From NCBI GenBank assembly GCA_900318255.1, contig ONJX01000007.1, forward strand, positions 1 through 64,000: 64,000 nucleotides of DNA. Direction: 5' to 3'. The DNA is from an uncultured Prevotellaceae bacterium. Its GTDB lineage: Bacteria; Bacteroidota; Bacteroidia; Bacteroidales; Muribaculaceae. Each line of letters begins with the position of its first letter. Position 1 is the first letter of the stretch. A program made the translations under genes and the position numbers. The notes beneath the pieces are model-generated. The model ran no database searches. It saw only the letters and a program-made list of their open reading frames with translations, and was not told the DNA's origin. This document shows positions 35,042 to 44,192 of the stretch, one piece after another.

Positions 35042-37060
35042 ATGGCTATGAGCAAGAAGGGGTTTCTTTTAGCATTGCTGTTGGCTACGGTGCTGCATCT
35101 GCAGGCCGTGACGGTCAACAGCACTGCGGGAAAGCTGGCAACAATAGTCACCAACCACAACGCCACAGAGCTCACAGTGAACGGCACCATCGACGCTCGC
35201 GACTTCGCCTTCATTGCCGACGAGATGCCTAACATTAACACTCTAAACCTCGCAAACGCCACTATCGTTGCCTATAACAGCACTCTCAACGACGGGCTGC
35301 TGCCTGGAGAGCATCACTATGCTGCCAACACCATGCCCTACTGCGCCCTGGCTGGCGTGCTCACGCTCAAGAACGTGACCCTTCCATCCAATCTCACCGC
35401 TATCGACTATGGCGCTTTTGCTGGATGCACGGGCATCACTGCCATAGGCCTGCCTGCCACGCTGCTCTCCATTGGTGACGACGCGTTCAACACCTGCTCC
35501 TCGTTGACGCAGGTGAGCATCACCGGCTCCATCAACCACTTGGGAAGCAAAGCCTTTGCCCACTGCGCAAAACTCGCCACTGTCATCATCAACCCCAGTG
35601 GCCCCATCACGATAGGCGATGAGGCGTTTGCCAACTGCCAGAGCCTCAACAATGTGACCATAGGCGCTGCCGTCACCCATCTGGGCAACGGCACCTTCAC
35701 CGCCTGCAAAGCCCTGAAGAAAATAAACATCGCACCGGGCTCCAAACTCGAGAGCATTGGCGACATGACCTTCTACAACTCCGGGCTCGAAGAACTCAAC
35801 ATGGAAGACATGCCTCACCTCAAGCACCTGGGAGCATGGGCCCTGGCGCGCACTAACCTCAAGGAGTTAACACTGCCGGCTCACGTCAAGAACCTGGACG
35901 AAGGCACGCTATTCTACAACAACAAGCTCACCTCGCTGGAGCTGCCCAGCACACTGACCTACCTGCCCGACTACATGCTGGCAGGATGCGACAACATCAA
36001 CGGCACGCAATTCATGACACCTAGCTTGGGAAACATCGGTGACTTTGCCATCTATAACCAGCAGCAACACGGCAAGATTACGGTGCCACAAAGGGTATAT
36101 TACATCGGCTCTTATGCTATGGCTGGAATAAAGTGGTTGTACCAAATAACCAGCGAGCCTCTACAGGCTCCCGAACTGGGCAACAACGTGTGGGCTGGCA
36201 TCAAAAAAAGCAGAGTGAACCTCTACGTCAATGAGGAAAGCCTCGACAACTACCGCGCCGCCGAGCAATGGCAAGATTTCCTCATCGACGTGGCGCAGCT
36301 GCGGGGTGACGTCAACTGCGACGGATTTGTCAACACCCTCGACGCCATCGCCGAGAGGAAATTCCTCGTCAATGGCATCACCGAGGGGATAAACACCAGC
36401 CGAACCGATGTCACTGCCAGCGGCAACACCGATGTTGCCGACATCGTGGCAATATACAACATCATCAATGGCGTTTACCAAACCGAACGCCCTATGAACT
36501 ACTGGTTTAGCGACTACTTCGAGTCGATGGGCTTCAAAACTTCGGCCAGAAAAGCAAAAATAGAGTTCTCACTCGACAACTCTCTCAGCTACAACGCACT
36601 ACAGTTTGATATCGTCACGCCGAGCCACATCACCATCGACGACGCCAAGGTATCGGGGCGAGGTTTGGCACACGAGATTCACCTAGGCCTAACTGGCGGC
36701 AACGAATACCGACTTGTAAGCTACTCGCCTACTGGCGATGACTTCGAGGGGAATAGCGGAGTGATCGTTACACTCTACATCACAAGCACTAATACTATCA
36801 CAAACAACGACTTTATCACCCTTTCTCACATCTACTTTGCCGACGGCAAAGAAAATGTGTATCATAACAAAGACATCATTGCCAAAGTGTTAGGAATTTC
36901 GGCCATCGACAATATTACCATCGACAGCGATGAGCAACCCGTCAATGTATATAACACCCAGGGGCAACTTCTGCGACAGAACGTCTCACCAGCTCAAGCC
37001 ACTAACGGACTACCAGCAGGCATCTACATCGTGGGCAACAAGAAGGTGATAGTGAGATAA
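35042..37060 (+). CDS. BspA-type LRR_5 surface protein, paralogue 2
   Basis: The 672-residue product has the same order as its neighbour: signal peptide, LRR_5 repeats (about 95-400, for example AIDYGAFAGCTGITAIGLP), a dockerin-like segment (GDVNCDGFVNTLDAI, then a weaker GNTDVADIVAIYN), a cohesin-like domain and a tail with VYNTQGQLLRQN and GLPAGIYIVGNKKVIVR. The second dockerin loop has lost its acidic residues. The ATG at 35048 is an equally possible start. The spacer from the previous gene is 65 nt and holds TCTAGAG words. Confidence 0.83.
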   Translation: MAMSKKGFLLALLLATVLHLQAVTVNSTAGKLATIVTNHNATELTVNGTIDARDFAFIADEMPNINTLNLANATIVAYNSTLNDGLLPGEHHYAANTMPYCALAGVLTLKNVTLPSNLTAIDYGAFAGCTGITAIGLPATLLSIGDDAFNTCSSLTQVSITGSINHLGSKAFAHCAKLATVIINPSGPITIGDEAFANCQSLNNVTIGAAVTHLGNGTFTACKALKKINIAPGSKLESIGDMTFYNSGLEELNMEDMPHLKHLGAWALARTNLKELTLPAHVKNLDEGTLFYNNKLTSLELPSTLTYLPDYMLAGCDNINGTQFMTPSLGNIGDFAIYNQQQHGKITVPQRVYYIGSYAMAGIKWLYQITSEPLQAPELGNNVWAGIKKSRVNLYVNEESLDNYRAAEQWQDFLIDVAQLRGDVNCDGFVNTLDAIAERKFLVNGITEGINTSRTDVTASGNTDVADIVAIYNIINGVYQTERPMNYWFSDYFESMGFKTSARKAKIEFSLDNSLSYNALQFDIVTPSHITIDDAKVSGRGLAHEIHLGLTGGNEYRLVSYSPTGDDFEGNSGVIVTLYITSTNTITNNDFITLSHIYFADGKENVYHNKDIIAKVLGISAIDNITIDSDEQPVNVYNTQGQLLRQNVSPAQATNGLPAGIYIVGNKKVIVR

Positions 37061-37201
37061 CTCGCTCACTTCGGTGCAACGGGGCACGAAGAACCTCTAA
37101 ACCCTAACCCCTAATGGGTCATGCGCCATGACTGAACGACGAAATTTGGTGACCACCCCTAATTTAAGTATTATTATTTTCATTATCTAAAGTTTTATTA
37201 T

Positions 37202-37209
37202 TACTTTTG
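37202..37209 (+). promoter_or_regulatory. -7 box (TACTTTTG)
   Basis: This canonical box ends 31 nt before the ATG at 37241, suggesting that the third LRR gene has its own promoter. Confidence 0.55.
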
Positions 37210-37240
37210 CACATTCAAATCTATAGCAAAAGTCAAGATA

Positions 37241-38740
37241 ATGAAACGTTTCTTTACTCTGTTAGCTGCTTGCCTCATCTGCTGCTCAATGTGGGCAGAG
37301 CAGGTTGATTGCGTTGCTGGCAGCCTGTCGAGTATCATCGACGACACGTCAATAACTCAGCTCACTATCACTGGCACTATTGATGCCAGAGACTTCAAAT
37401 TCATGGCTAGGAACCTCAACAGCCTGAAGCAGCTCGACTTGAGCAATGCCGAGATAGTGGCCTACAACAATGAGAAGTCGCCAGTGTTCTTGTCCATCAC
37501 CACCTATGATGCTCAGGCCATTCCTGCCACAGCGTTCATGAGCAAGAAACTGAGCAATGTGGTTCTGCCACAGGGGCTAACCACGATTGGCACAGCGGCA
37601 TTTGCCGGATGCAACATTGAGAGCATTGTGCTGCCCACCACTCTTGAGAACATTGAGCCCTACGCCTTCTCATCGTGCAATAACCTCAAGTCAATAACTT
37701 TACCAGCAGGGCTGAGACAACTAGGCGAAGGGGCCTTCGCACGCTGCAAGAGCCTGCAAGAGGCAACCATCAACCCCGACGACTCCTTCTCGGTGGGCAA
37801 AGACGCCTTCCTAGACTGCACGGCACTGTCGAGCGTGACCATTGGCAACAACGTCACTGCTATTGGCCCAGGAGCGTTCAGCGGATGCACGGCACTCGCC
37901 TCGCCCACCATAAGCAGCAACAGCAACTTGACCACCATCGCCGAAGCCGCTTTTGCCGCCTCTGCAGTGGAGAACATCGCCCTCAACCAGTGCAACCAGC
38001 TCACCACAATAGGGATGTGGGCTTTTGCCAACACCCCACTGCAAAATGTGACTCTACCCGAGTCGCTAGAGTCGTTGGGCGACGGCGCCTTCTACTATAA
38101 CCTCAATATGGAGCAGATTAACCTGCCGGCTGCCATCACCAGCTTGAGCAATTATCTGATGGCTGGCAACAACGCTGTTGATATGGAGCAACCTCTACAT
38201 GACGGCGTGACCTCCATTGGCGACTATGCCTTCTACAACTGGGACCAGATGCGCAACTTCACCTTCCCGCAGAGCGTGGAATATGTGGGCACTATGGCTA
38301 TGGCTGGGCAAACCAGCCTCGAGCTTGTCACCGCTCACCCGCTCACCGTACCGGCTCTGGGCGATAGCGTGTGGGCTGGGGTAAACCAACCTTCTATCCC
38401 CTTGAAGACCGACGCCTCGGTTACCGATGACTATGCCGCTGCCCAGCAGTGGATGGAATTTGATATACAGCATGTGTCACCACCCACCAGCATCGACGAT
38501 AACCATGCTGGCAATCTAGAGGTTAAGGCTCACTTCGAGGGCTCGTGGCTCATCGTCAACGCTAATGCGGTCATTACTAAAATCTCGATATTCGACATTA
38601 ACGGCGTGATGCTCAGCACTGCCTCACCAGCAAGCGAGAGAGCACAACTGAGCACCGCCAACTTCAATGGCAAGTTCTACATCGTGAACGTGATTCTCGA
38701 AGGCGGCACACAGCGTTCGTTTAAACTCATGCGCCACTAA
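37241..38740 (+). CDS. BspA-type LRR_5 surface protein, paralogue 3 (no dockerin)
   Basis: The 499-residue product has a signal peptide (MKRFFTLLAACLICCSMWA) and an N-domain nearly identical to the first paralogue (SIIDDTSITQLTITGTIDARDFKFM). LRR_5 repeats run to about residue 395. The dockerin and cohesin-like parts are missing. The C-terminus (VITKISIFDINGVMLST, FNGKFYIVNVILEGG) still resembles a T9SS sorting tail but lacks GIYIV. It may be a shortened form of the family. Confidence 0.82.
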   Translation: MKRFFTLLAACLICCSMWAEQVDCVAGSLSSIIDDTSITQLTITGTIDARDFKFMARNLNSLKQLDLSNAEIVAYNNEKSPVFLSITTYDAQAIPATAFMSKKLSNVVLPQGLTTIGTAAFAGCNIESIVLPTTLENIEPYAFSSCNNLKSITLPAGLRQLGEGAFARCKSLQEATINPDDSFSVGKDAFLDCTALSSVTIGNNVTAIGPGAFSGCTALASPTISSNSNLTTIAEAAFAASAVENIALNQCNQLTTIGMWAFANTPLQNVTLPESLESLGDGAFYYNLNMEQINLPAAITSLSNYLMAGNNAVDMEQPLHDGVTSIGDYAFYNWDQMRNFTFPQSVEYVGTMAMAGQTSLELVTAHPLTVPALGDSVWAGVNQPSIPLKTDASVTDDYAAAQQWMEFDIQHVSPPTSIDDNHAGNLEVKAHFEGSWLIVNANAVITKISIFDINGVMLSTASPASERAQLSTANFNGKFYIVNVILEGGTQRSFKLMRH

Positions 38741-38809
38741 CCAAACCATGAGCCATTGGCACTCAGGGGCCTTGCTCTCTGGCTTTTTTGTCAACTCGTC
38801 AATTAGAAT

Positions 38810-39571
38810 ATGGGAAAGAACAAACTCAAGAAATTTGCCGACATGGAGACCTTCTCTTGCGTCTTCCAGTACCCCTTTGCCAAGCTTAAAGAGGCGCCTT
38901 TCACCATGCGTGGCAAGTGGAGGGAGCAGTATTTTCACAACTCTAACCCCATTGTCCTGGAGCTGGGATGCGGCAAGGGCGAGTATGCAGTGGGGCTGGG
39001 CAAGAAATTCCCTGGCAAGAACTACATTGGCGTTGACATAAAGGGCGCGAGAATGTGGACCGGAGCTAAAGCCGTGGAGCAACAAGGCATCAAGAATGTG
39101 GCGTTCTTGCGCACCAGCATAGAGTTTATCGACCACTTCTTCGAGCCTGGAGAGGTGGCAGAGATTTGGATCACCTTCCCCGACCCGCAGATGAAGAACG
39201 CCAACAAGCGCCTCACCGGCACGCGCTTCCTGAACAACTACCGCAAGATTCTAGTGCCCGACGGACTCATACATCTCAAGACCGACAGCCCCTTCCTCTA
39301 CACCTACACTCACGAGCTCACACGCCTCAACAGCCTCATCACCGAGGTCGATACTCCCGACCTCTATGCCAGCGGTCTTGCCAACGACATCCTCGAGATC
39401 AAGACGCACTACGAGCTGCAATGGCTACAACGCGGGCTCACCATCAAGTACATCAGCTTCCACCTGCCACAAGAGGGACAGCTCCAAGAGCCCGACATAG
39501 AAATCGAGCACGACACCTACCGCAGCTACGGCCGCGGCGAAATACAAATGCCACAAATCTTCGAAAAATAA
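38810..39571 (+). CDS. trmB: tRNA (guanine-N7)-methyltransferase
   Basis: The 253-residue cytoplasmic enzyme makes m7G46 in tRNA from S-adenosylmethionine. The SAM motif [11 protein letters not shown] is at 49-59, and the family motif [17 protein letters not shown] and [12 protein letters not shown] are present. Length and order fit the family. The ATG at 38810 is preceded by a 69-nt spacer after the LRR gene. mrp follows 26 nt downstream, so an operon with it is likely. Confidence 0.93.
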   Translation: MGKNKLKKFADMETFSCVFQYPFAKLKEAPFTMRGKWREQYFHNSNPIVLELGCGKGEYAVGLGKKFPGKNYIGVDIKGARMWTGAKAVEQQGIKNVAFLRTSIEFIDHFFEPGEVAEIWITFPDPQMKNANKRLTGTRFLNNYRKILVPDGLIHLKTDSPFLYTYTHELTRLNSLITEVDTPDLYASGLANDILEIKTHYELQWLQRGLTIKYISFHLPQEGQLQEPDIEIEHDTYRSYGRGEIQMPQIFEK

Positions 39572-39597
39572 ACAAGAATAATACAATCATCAAAGAA

Positions 39598-40704
39598 ATG
39601 ACAGAACTTTATCCATCACTGATAATCGACGCACTGCGCACGGTGCGCTACCCAGGCACGGGAAAAGACATCGTCACCATGCAAATGGTGGAGGACGACA
39701 TTCGCATCGACGGCAACCGCGTGACATTCTCACTCATCTTCCCTAAAAAAACCGACCCTTTCATCAAGTCGATAGTAAAGGCTTGTGAAGCAGCCATCAA
39801 CACCTACATCAGTCCCGAGGTGGAGATAAAGGGCAATATCACGGTCAAGACCCCTGACCCTGAGGCTAAGCCTAAGGACAACGAACCGCTACCAGGCGTG
39901 AAAAACATCATTGGCGTGTCGAGCGGCAAGGGTGGCGTGGGAAAATCTACTGTGGCATGCAACCTGGCCGTGGCACTAGCACAACAGGGCTACCGGGTGG
40001 GACTGCTCGACGCCGACATCTTCGGACCCTCAATACCCAAGATGCTGGGCATCGAGGACGAGCAGCTCTACATGGAAGAGGTGGATGGGAAAAAACTCAT
40101 CGTGCCAGCACAGAAATTTGGCGTGAAGGTGCTTTCCATTGGCTTTGTGGTGAGCAAGGATCAGGCAGTGCTATGGCGAGGAGCTATGGCAAGCAACGCC
40201 CTCAAGCAACTCATCACCGAGGCTAACTGGGGCGAGCTCGACTACTTCATCATCGACATGCCACCAGGCACTAGCGACATTCACCTGACGCTGGTGCAGA
40301 CTCTCGCCATCACTGGCGCCATCGTTGTCACCACACCTCAAGAGGTGGCACTGGCCGACGCGCGCAAGGGAGTGTCGATGTTCATGGGCGAGCATGTGAA
40401 CGTGCCAGTGCTAGGCATCGTCGAGAACATGTCGTGGTTCACACCTGCCGCACACCCCGACGAGAAATACTACATCTTTGGACGCGACGGGGGCAAAAAC
40501 CTGGCCCAAGCACTCAACGTCAAGCTGCTGGGGCAAATTCCGCTCGTGGCAACAATATGCAAGGGAGGCGACGACGGCGTGCCAGTCATCCTCGAGAACT
40601 CTGTCTCGGGAGTGGCTTTCATGAAGCTGGCAACAGCAGTGGGCGAAGCTATCGACGAGCGCAACGCCACTCTGCCACCCACCAAGAGGGTGATAACTCA
40701 TTAA
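39598..40704 (+). CDS. mrp: Mrp/NBP35-type iron-sulfur carrier ATPase
   Basis: The 368-residue protein has an N-terminal MIP18-like domain (about 1-85) and a deviant Walker A GVSSGKGGVGKST at 106-118. DADIFGPSIPKMLG, DMPPGTSD and VENMSWF follow. Many family members carry two cysteines (CxxC) after ENMS; here the stretch reads FTPAAHPDEKYYIFG with no Cys, so cluster binding may differ. I used the ATG at 39598, where family similarity begins, although the frame is open far upstream inside trmB. Confidence 0.9.
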   Translation: MTELYPSLIIDALRTVRYPGTGKDIVTMQMVEDDIRIDGNRVTFSLIFPKKTDPFIKSIVKACEAAINTYISPEVEIKGNITVKTPDPEAKPKDNEPLPGVKNIIGVSSGKGGVGKSTVACNLAVALAQQGYRVGLLDADIFGPSIPKMLGIEDEQLYMEEVDGKKLIVPAQKFGVKVLSIGFVVSKDQAVLWRGAMASNALKQLITEANWGELDYFIIDMPPGTSDIHLTLVQTLAITGAIVVTTPQEVALADARKGVSMFMGEHVNVPVLGIVENMSWFTPAAHPDEKYYIFGRDGGKNLAQALNVKLLGQIPLVATICKGGDDGVPVILENSVSGVAFMKLATAVGEAIDERNATLPPTKRVITH

Positions 40705-40761
40705 CCCGCTGCGCTTGTTGAGCAGGTTGAGCCTGTTCTGCCTGTTCTGTATGTTCTGTAT

Positions 40762-40780
40762 GTTGCGTTGTCAACGCAAC
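40762..40780. repeat. 19-bp palindrome with upstream TGTTCTG words
   Basis: GTTGCGTTG-T-CAACGCAAC is a perfect inverted repeat between mrp and the M48 gene, preceded by four CTGTTCTG-like words. It could be an operator or a small cruciform. Confidence 0.5.
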
Positions 40781-40819
40781 AAGAAACTAAAAGACTATAA
40801 AACTAAATACTTTAAAGCT

Positions 40820-41704
40820 ATGAAAAAGTTTTTTCTACTCTCAGCAATCGCCGCACTACTACTGAGCGGCTGTAACAAAGTGCCCATCTCTGGACGCAAT
40901 CAGTTGAACCTCGTCTCCGACAGCGAGGTGCTCCAAGCTAGCCTCGCCTCTTACCGTGAGTACATCAGCAAAGCTCCTAAGTCAACACAGACTGTAAAGA
41001 GCGAACAAGTCACACGCGTGGGACGCAAGATTGCCGCCGCCACCGAGGCCTACCTCAACTCGCACGGCATGAGCGACCAGGTGAAGAACTTCGCTTGGGA
41101 GTTTAACCTCGTCAAGGACAACCAGCTCAACGCCTTCTGCATGCCTGGCGGCAAAATCGTCGTTTATGAGGGCATCATGAACATCATCTCCAGCGACGAC
41201 GAGCTCGCCGTGGTGCTCGGCCATGAGGTGGCTCACGCTGTGGCCAAGCACAGCAATGAGCGTCTGAGCCAGCAAAAGGCCCTCGAGTATGGTGGCGCCA
41301 TCCTCGGAGCCATCACTCAAAATGCCAGCCAGAACACCAGAGCTATCGCCAGCCAGGTGTTTGGACTCGGTGCCAACTATGGCGTGATGCTGCCATTCTC
41401 GCGCAAGCATGAGACCGAGGCCGACAACATAGGCCTGGTGCTCATGACCATGGCGGGCTACAACCCCGACTGCGCTCTCACCTTCTGGCAGAAGATGAGC
41501 GCCGGCAGCACCAACACCAAAGCCGAGTTCCTGAGCACACACCCCAGCGACGCTACACGCATCGCCAACATCCAGCAACAACTGCCCAAGGTGAAGCAAG
41601 AGTATGGCGCCTACATCAAAGCCTCAACTCCTGCCGCTTCAACCACTAAAACCAATAAGTCATCTAGCAAAAAATCTAGCAAAAAATCTAGTAAGAAGAA
41701 ATAA
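40820..41704 (+). CDS. M48-family metallopeptidase lipoprotein
   Basis: The 294-residue lipoprotein (lipobox LLSGC, Cys18) has zinc motif HEVAH at 135-139 and the third ligand in HETEADNIG (197-205). This is the LoiP/BepA-type layout of periplasmic quality-control proteases. The extreme C-terminus is a run of Ser-Lys repeats (KSSSKKSSKKSSKKK), made by a tandem DNA repeat. The frame is open upstream to 40715 but that stretch lies over repeats. A strong terminator follows. Confidence 0.88.
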   Translation: MKKFFLLSAIAALLLSGCNKVPISGRNQLNLVSDSEVLQASLASYREYISKAPKSTQTVKSEQVTRVGRKIAAATEAYLNSHGMSDQVKNFAWEFNLVKDNQLNAFCMPGGKIVVYEGIMNIISSDDELAVVLGHEVAHAVAKHSNERLSQQKALEYGGAILGAITQNASQNTRAIASQVFGLGANYGVMLPFSRKHETEADNIGLVLMTMAGYNPDCALTFWQKMSAGSTNTKAEFLSTHPSDATRIANIQQQLPKVKQEYGAYIKASTPAASTTKTNKSSSKKSSKKSSKKK

Positions 41705-41734
41705 TTTTTTAGTAGATACCTAGTGCTCTAAGCA

Positions 41735-41779
41735 CAAAAAATAGTGCAAGTCATTTCAGGGACTTGCACTATTTTTTTT
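41735..41779. terminator. bidirectional terminator
   Basis: AAAAAATAGTGCAAGTC (41735-41751) pairs with GACTTGCACTATTTTTT (41761 on). It has A- and T-tracts on the two sides and serves the M48 gene and perhaps the converging amidase gene. A CAGGTGT/ACACCTG palindrome lies at 41803-41818. Confidence 0.8.
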
Positions 41780-41861
41780 GAATCTTTTGAGAATGGTTTT
41801 CCCAGGTGTTGACACCTGCCAATCGGTCAAGAGATTTGTGATAAAGCAACGCTAATTTGCG

Positions 41862-43013
41862 TTATCTCACATCATGCTTTGCGCGGTGCAGGCGAGGCTG
41901 GCAGTAGGTGGTTTGGTCTTTCTTGACTACCACCTGCTCGCTAATGCTCTCGTAGCCTGGCACTTGGTAGATGAGAGTATATTTTCCTGGCTTGAGATAG
42001 AAGAAGCCAAAAAATCCATTCCATTCATTATCAATCTTGTAGTGGCGCACTCTCACGTTGTGGCTGTCGAGCAGATACACTATGCCGCCATTGAGCGGCA
42101 GCCACTGGTCGGAGGTGCCTTCTTTGTAAGTGTATAACGGGTGACTGACCACCTCGTCGGCGCTCTTGATGGTACCGGCAATGTAGCCGTGCTTCTCGGG
42201 CTTGCCACCAAACCACGCATTGATGCCACGAAAGTGGCGGATGCCCTCCATGCGGCAGTAGTCGCGATTCATCAGGCGCTGACGCTCGGGCTGGTAGCTG
42301 TGAAACGACCCTTCCACAAGAAAACTTGGCACCCTGTGCTTGAGCACCGCCAGCCACCCAGTGTAGCCTAGCACATTAGGTGTCCCCGGTGGAGTGCCTC
42401 CCATCCAGGAGAGGTCGCCGGCAATGTAGCGGTCGGTCTCTTTCACTGTCCACACCGTGAGGGGGTTGTCATAGACATAGGGGAACGCCACCCTGGCGCG
42501 CTCGATGCTCCCCTTGGCATAATCGTTGCCCGTCTCGCCGCGATACATGTAGAGCAGGTAGTTCACCGGCTTGCCGTCGCCACCGCCAGTGGCATTACTG
42601 TGCAGGGCAATGAAATAGTCGGGGTTGATAGAATCTACCTGGCACGCAATCTTCTCGAGCGTGATGAGCTGCTGCTCGCCGTTCTCGTCGCTATAGGTTT
42701 CAAAGCGGTCGTTGGCTGTGGCGTTGTTGTCGCCCTCGGCAACCCAGCCGTTGCTCGTGCGCGACATTATCACCCGCGCTCCCGCAGCTTTAAGGCGGTC
42801 GCGCAACTCCAGTGCTTTCCACAGGCAAGTCTTGGACTCAAAGAAGCTCATCGTGTCCATCGACTCATAGTTCACTGTAGCGTGCGGACGGTCGTTGACG
42901 GTCCATCCCCCATGCCCGGGGTTCACATATATCACTTTGCCCTTAAGTCCCGTGGCAGCCGCAGGTGCCAGGGCAAGCAACATGGCGGCAACCAGTGTAA
43001 TGATGTTTTTCAT
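41862..43013 (-). CDS. N-acetylmuramoyl-L-alanine amidase-like (Amidase_3) secreted protein
   Basis: The 383-residue product has a signal peptide (MKNIITLVAAMLLALAPAAA). The Amidase_3-type zinc residues are in VNPGHGGW, a downstream Glu region, IALHSNATGG and FLVEGSFHS. The last 100 residues form a beta-sandwich-like extension (GYIAGTIKSADE, YLKPGKYTLIYQVPGYES), like a carboxypeptidase-regulatory fold. It would cut peptidoglycan stem peptides or bind wall polymers in the periplasm. I chose the ATG at 43013 over the frame start at 43070: the signal peptide begins there, and the TATTTTTG box ends only 4 nt upstream. Confidence 0.8.
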   Translation of the reverse strand: MKNIITLVAAMLLALAPAAATGLKGKVIYVNPGHGGWTVNDRPHATVNYESMDTMSFFESKTCLWKALELRDRLKAAGARVIMSRTSNGWVAEGDNNATANDRFETYSDENGEQQLITLEKIACQVDSINPDYFIALHSNATGGGDGKPVNYLLYMYRGETGNDYAKGSIERARVAFPYVYDNPLTVWTVKETDRYIAGDLSWMGGTPPGTPNVLGYTGWLAVLKHRVPSFLVEGSFHSYQPERQRLMNRDYCRMEGIRHFRGINAWFGGKPEKHGYIAGTIKSADEVVSHPLYTYKEGTSDQWLPLNGGIVYLLDSHNVRVRHYKIDNEWNGFFGFFYLKPGKYTLIYQVPGYESISEQVVVKKDQTTYCQPRLHRAKHDVR

Positions 43014-43017
43014 GGTG

Positions 43018-43025
43018 CAAAAATA
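43018..43025 (-). promoter_or_regulatory. -7 box almost abutting the amidase start codon
   Basis: On the minus strand TATTTTTG is followed by CACC and then the ATG at 43013. Transcription would begin at or within 1-2 nt of the ATG, predicting a leaderless mRNA. Confidence 0.55.
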
Positions 43026-43079
43026 GCGGTTTTTCTCTATAACACGAGGGCATTTCGGCGTTTTGTTCAAAAAATAATG

Positions 43080-43087
43080 TAACTTTG
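43080..43087 (+). promoter_or_regulatory. -7 box almost abutting the hydrolase start codon
   Basis: TAACTTTG is followed by CAACGC and then the ATG at 43094. Together with the divergent box at 43018-43025 it makes an 80-bp two-way promoter region with both start codons at the transcript ends. Confidence 0.55.
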
Positions 43088-43093
43088 CAACGC

Positions 43094-44065
43094 ATGAAAC
43101 CTAAACGCATCAAGAAAATATTGACTTGGAGCCTAGTGGTCACGGCACTGCTGGCGGTAGGGGCTATTGTGGCTTCCAGTTTCTATATGCTGCACTTTGC
43201 CCTTGAGCCGCTGCGGCGCAGCCACCACGAGGCGATGGAGCGCTTCTACAAGCGCGAGCCGGCGAGCCTCAAGGTGTGGGTCGATTCGCTGGAGCATTGC
43301 CATGCGCTGCGCGACACTAGCATCGTCATCGATGGCCGAGGCAAGCTTAACGCGCTATACATCAGGAGCGATAGCTCCTGCAACCGCGTGGCAGTGCTGC
43401 TGCACGGATATAACGACCGCGCCGAGTCGATGCTGCACATCGCCTATATCTACCATCACGAGATGGGCTACAACGTGATGCTACCGCACTTCTACGGTCA
43501 TGGCGAGAGCGACGGCGACCACATCGACATGGGCTGGAACGACCGTCTCGACATGCTGCAGTGGATGCAGGTGGCCAACGACATGTTCCGGGGCGACTCG
43601 GCACAGTCGCAAATGGTGGTACACGGCATCTCTATGGGAGCCGCCACTGCCATGTGCATCAGTGGCGAGCAGTGCCCAGGCTATGTGAAGTGCTTTGTCG
43701 AGGACTGCGGCTACACCAGCGTGTGGGACGAGTTCGGCAGCGAGCTGCGCAACCAGTTTGGGCTGCCACAGTTCCCGCTCATGCACCTCACCAGCGCCTT
43801 GTGCAAGCTGCGCTACGGCTGGACCTTTGGGCAGGCATCACCGCTAGAACAGGTGAAGAAATCTACCCTGCCCATGCTCTTCATCCACGGCGACCGCGAC
43901 ACCTTTGTCCCCTACCACATGCTCGATGAGCTCTACAACGCCAAGACCACTGGCTACAAAGAGAAGTACATAGCCCACGGCACCGAGCACGCCCGGGCCT
44001 ATACCGACCAACCCGGAGAATACACCCAGCGAGTGAAAACCTTCGTCAACCGCTTCATCAAGTAA
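43094..44065 (+). CDS. membrane-anchored alpha/beta hydrolase
   Basis: The 323-residue protein has one N-terminal membrane segment (about 9-32) and an alpha/beta hydrolase domain. The nucleophile is Ser180 in GISMG, the acid is in HGDRD (267-269), and the His is His299 in GTEHARA. The oxyanion-side motif LLHGYND and the acidic loop PHFYGHGESDG are like the YqkD/BAAT-type hydrolases. Substrate unknown. The TTG at 43085 is in frame but lies inside the -7 box, so the ATG at 43094 is the start. Confidence 0.85.
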   Translation: MKPKRIKKILTWSLVVTALLAVGAIVASSFYMLHFALEPLRRSHHEAMERFYKREPASLKVWVDSLEHCHALRDTSIVIDGRGKLNALYIRSDSSCNRVAVLLHGYNDRAESMLHIAYIYHHEMGYNVMLPHFYGHGESDGDHIDMGWNDRLDMLQWMQVANDMFRGDSAQSQMVVHGISMGAATAMCISGEQCPGYVKCFVEDCGYTSVWDEFGSELRNQFGLPQFPLMHLTSALCKLRYGWTFGQASPLEQVKKSTLPMLFIHGDRDTFVPYHMLDELYNAKTTGYKEKYIAHGTEHARAYTDQPGEYTQRVKTFVNRFIK

Positions 44066-44120
44066 ACCCTCAAGGCAGCCCCAGCGCAATAACCCACCAC
44101 ACCACATCCGAACCATATCA

Positions 44121-44162
44121 CAAAGAAGCGCAGCTAACAGCAAGCCGCGCTTCTTTGTTTTT
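44121..44162. terminator. intrinsic terminator
   Basis: CAAAGAAGCGC (44121-44131) pairs with GCGCTTCTTTG (44147-44157), followed by five Ts. It is placed between converging genes. Confidence 0.75.
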
Positions 44163-44192
44163 AGATAATTAAAAGGTATTCTCAACTGTGTA

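Noticed and set aside
40715..40819. N-terminal extension of the M48 lipoprotein
   Set aside because: It encodes Cys/Leu/Phe repeats from TGTTCTG words and would bury the lipobox.
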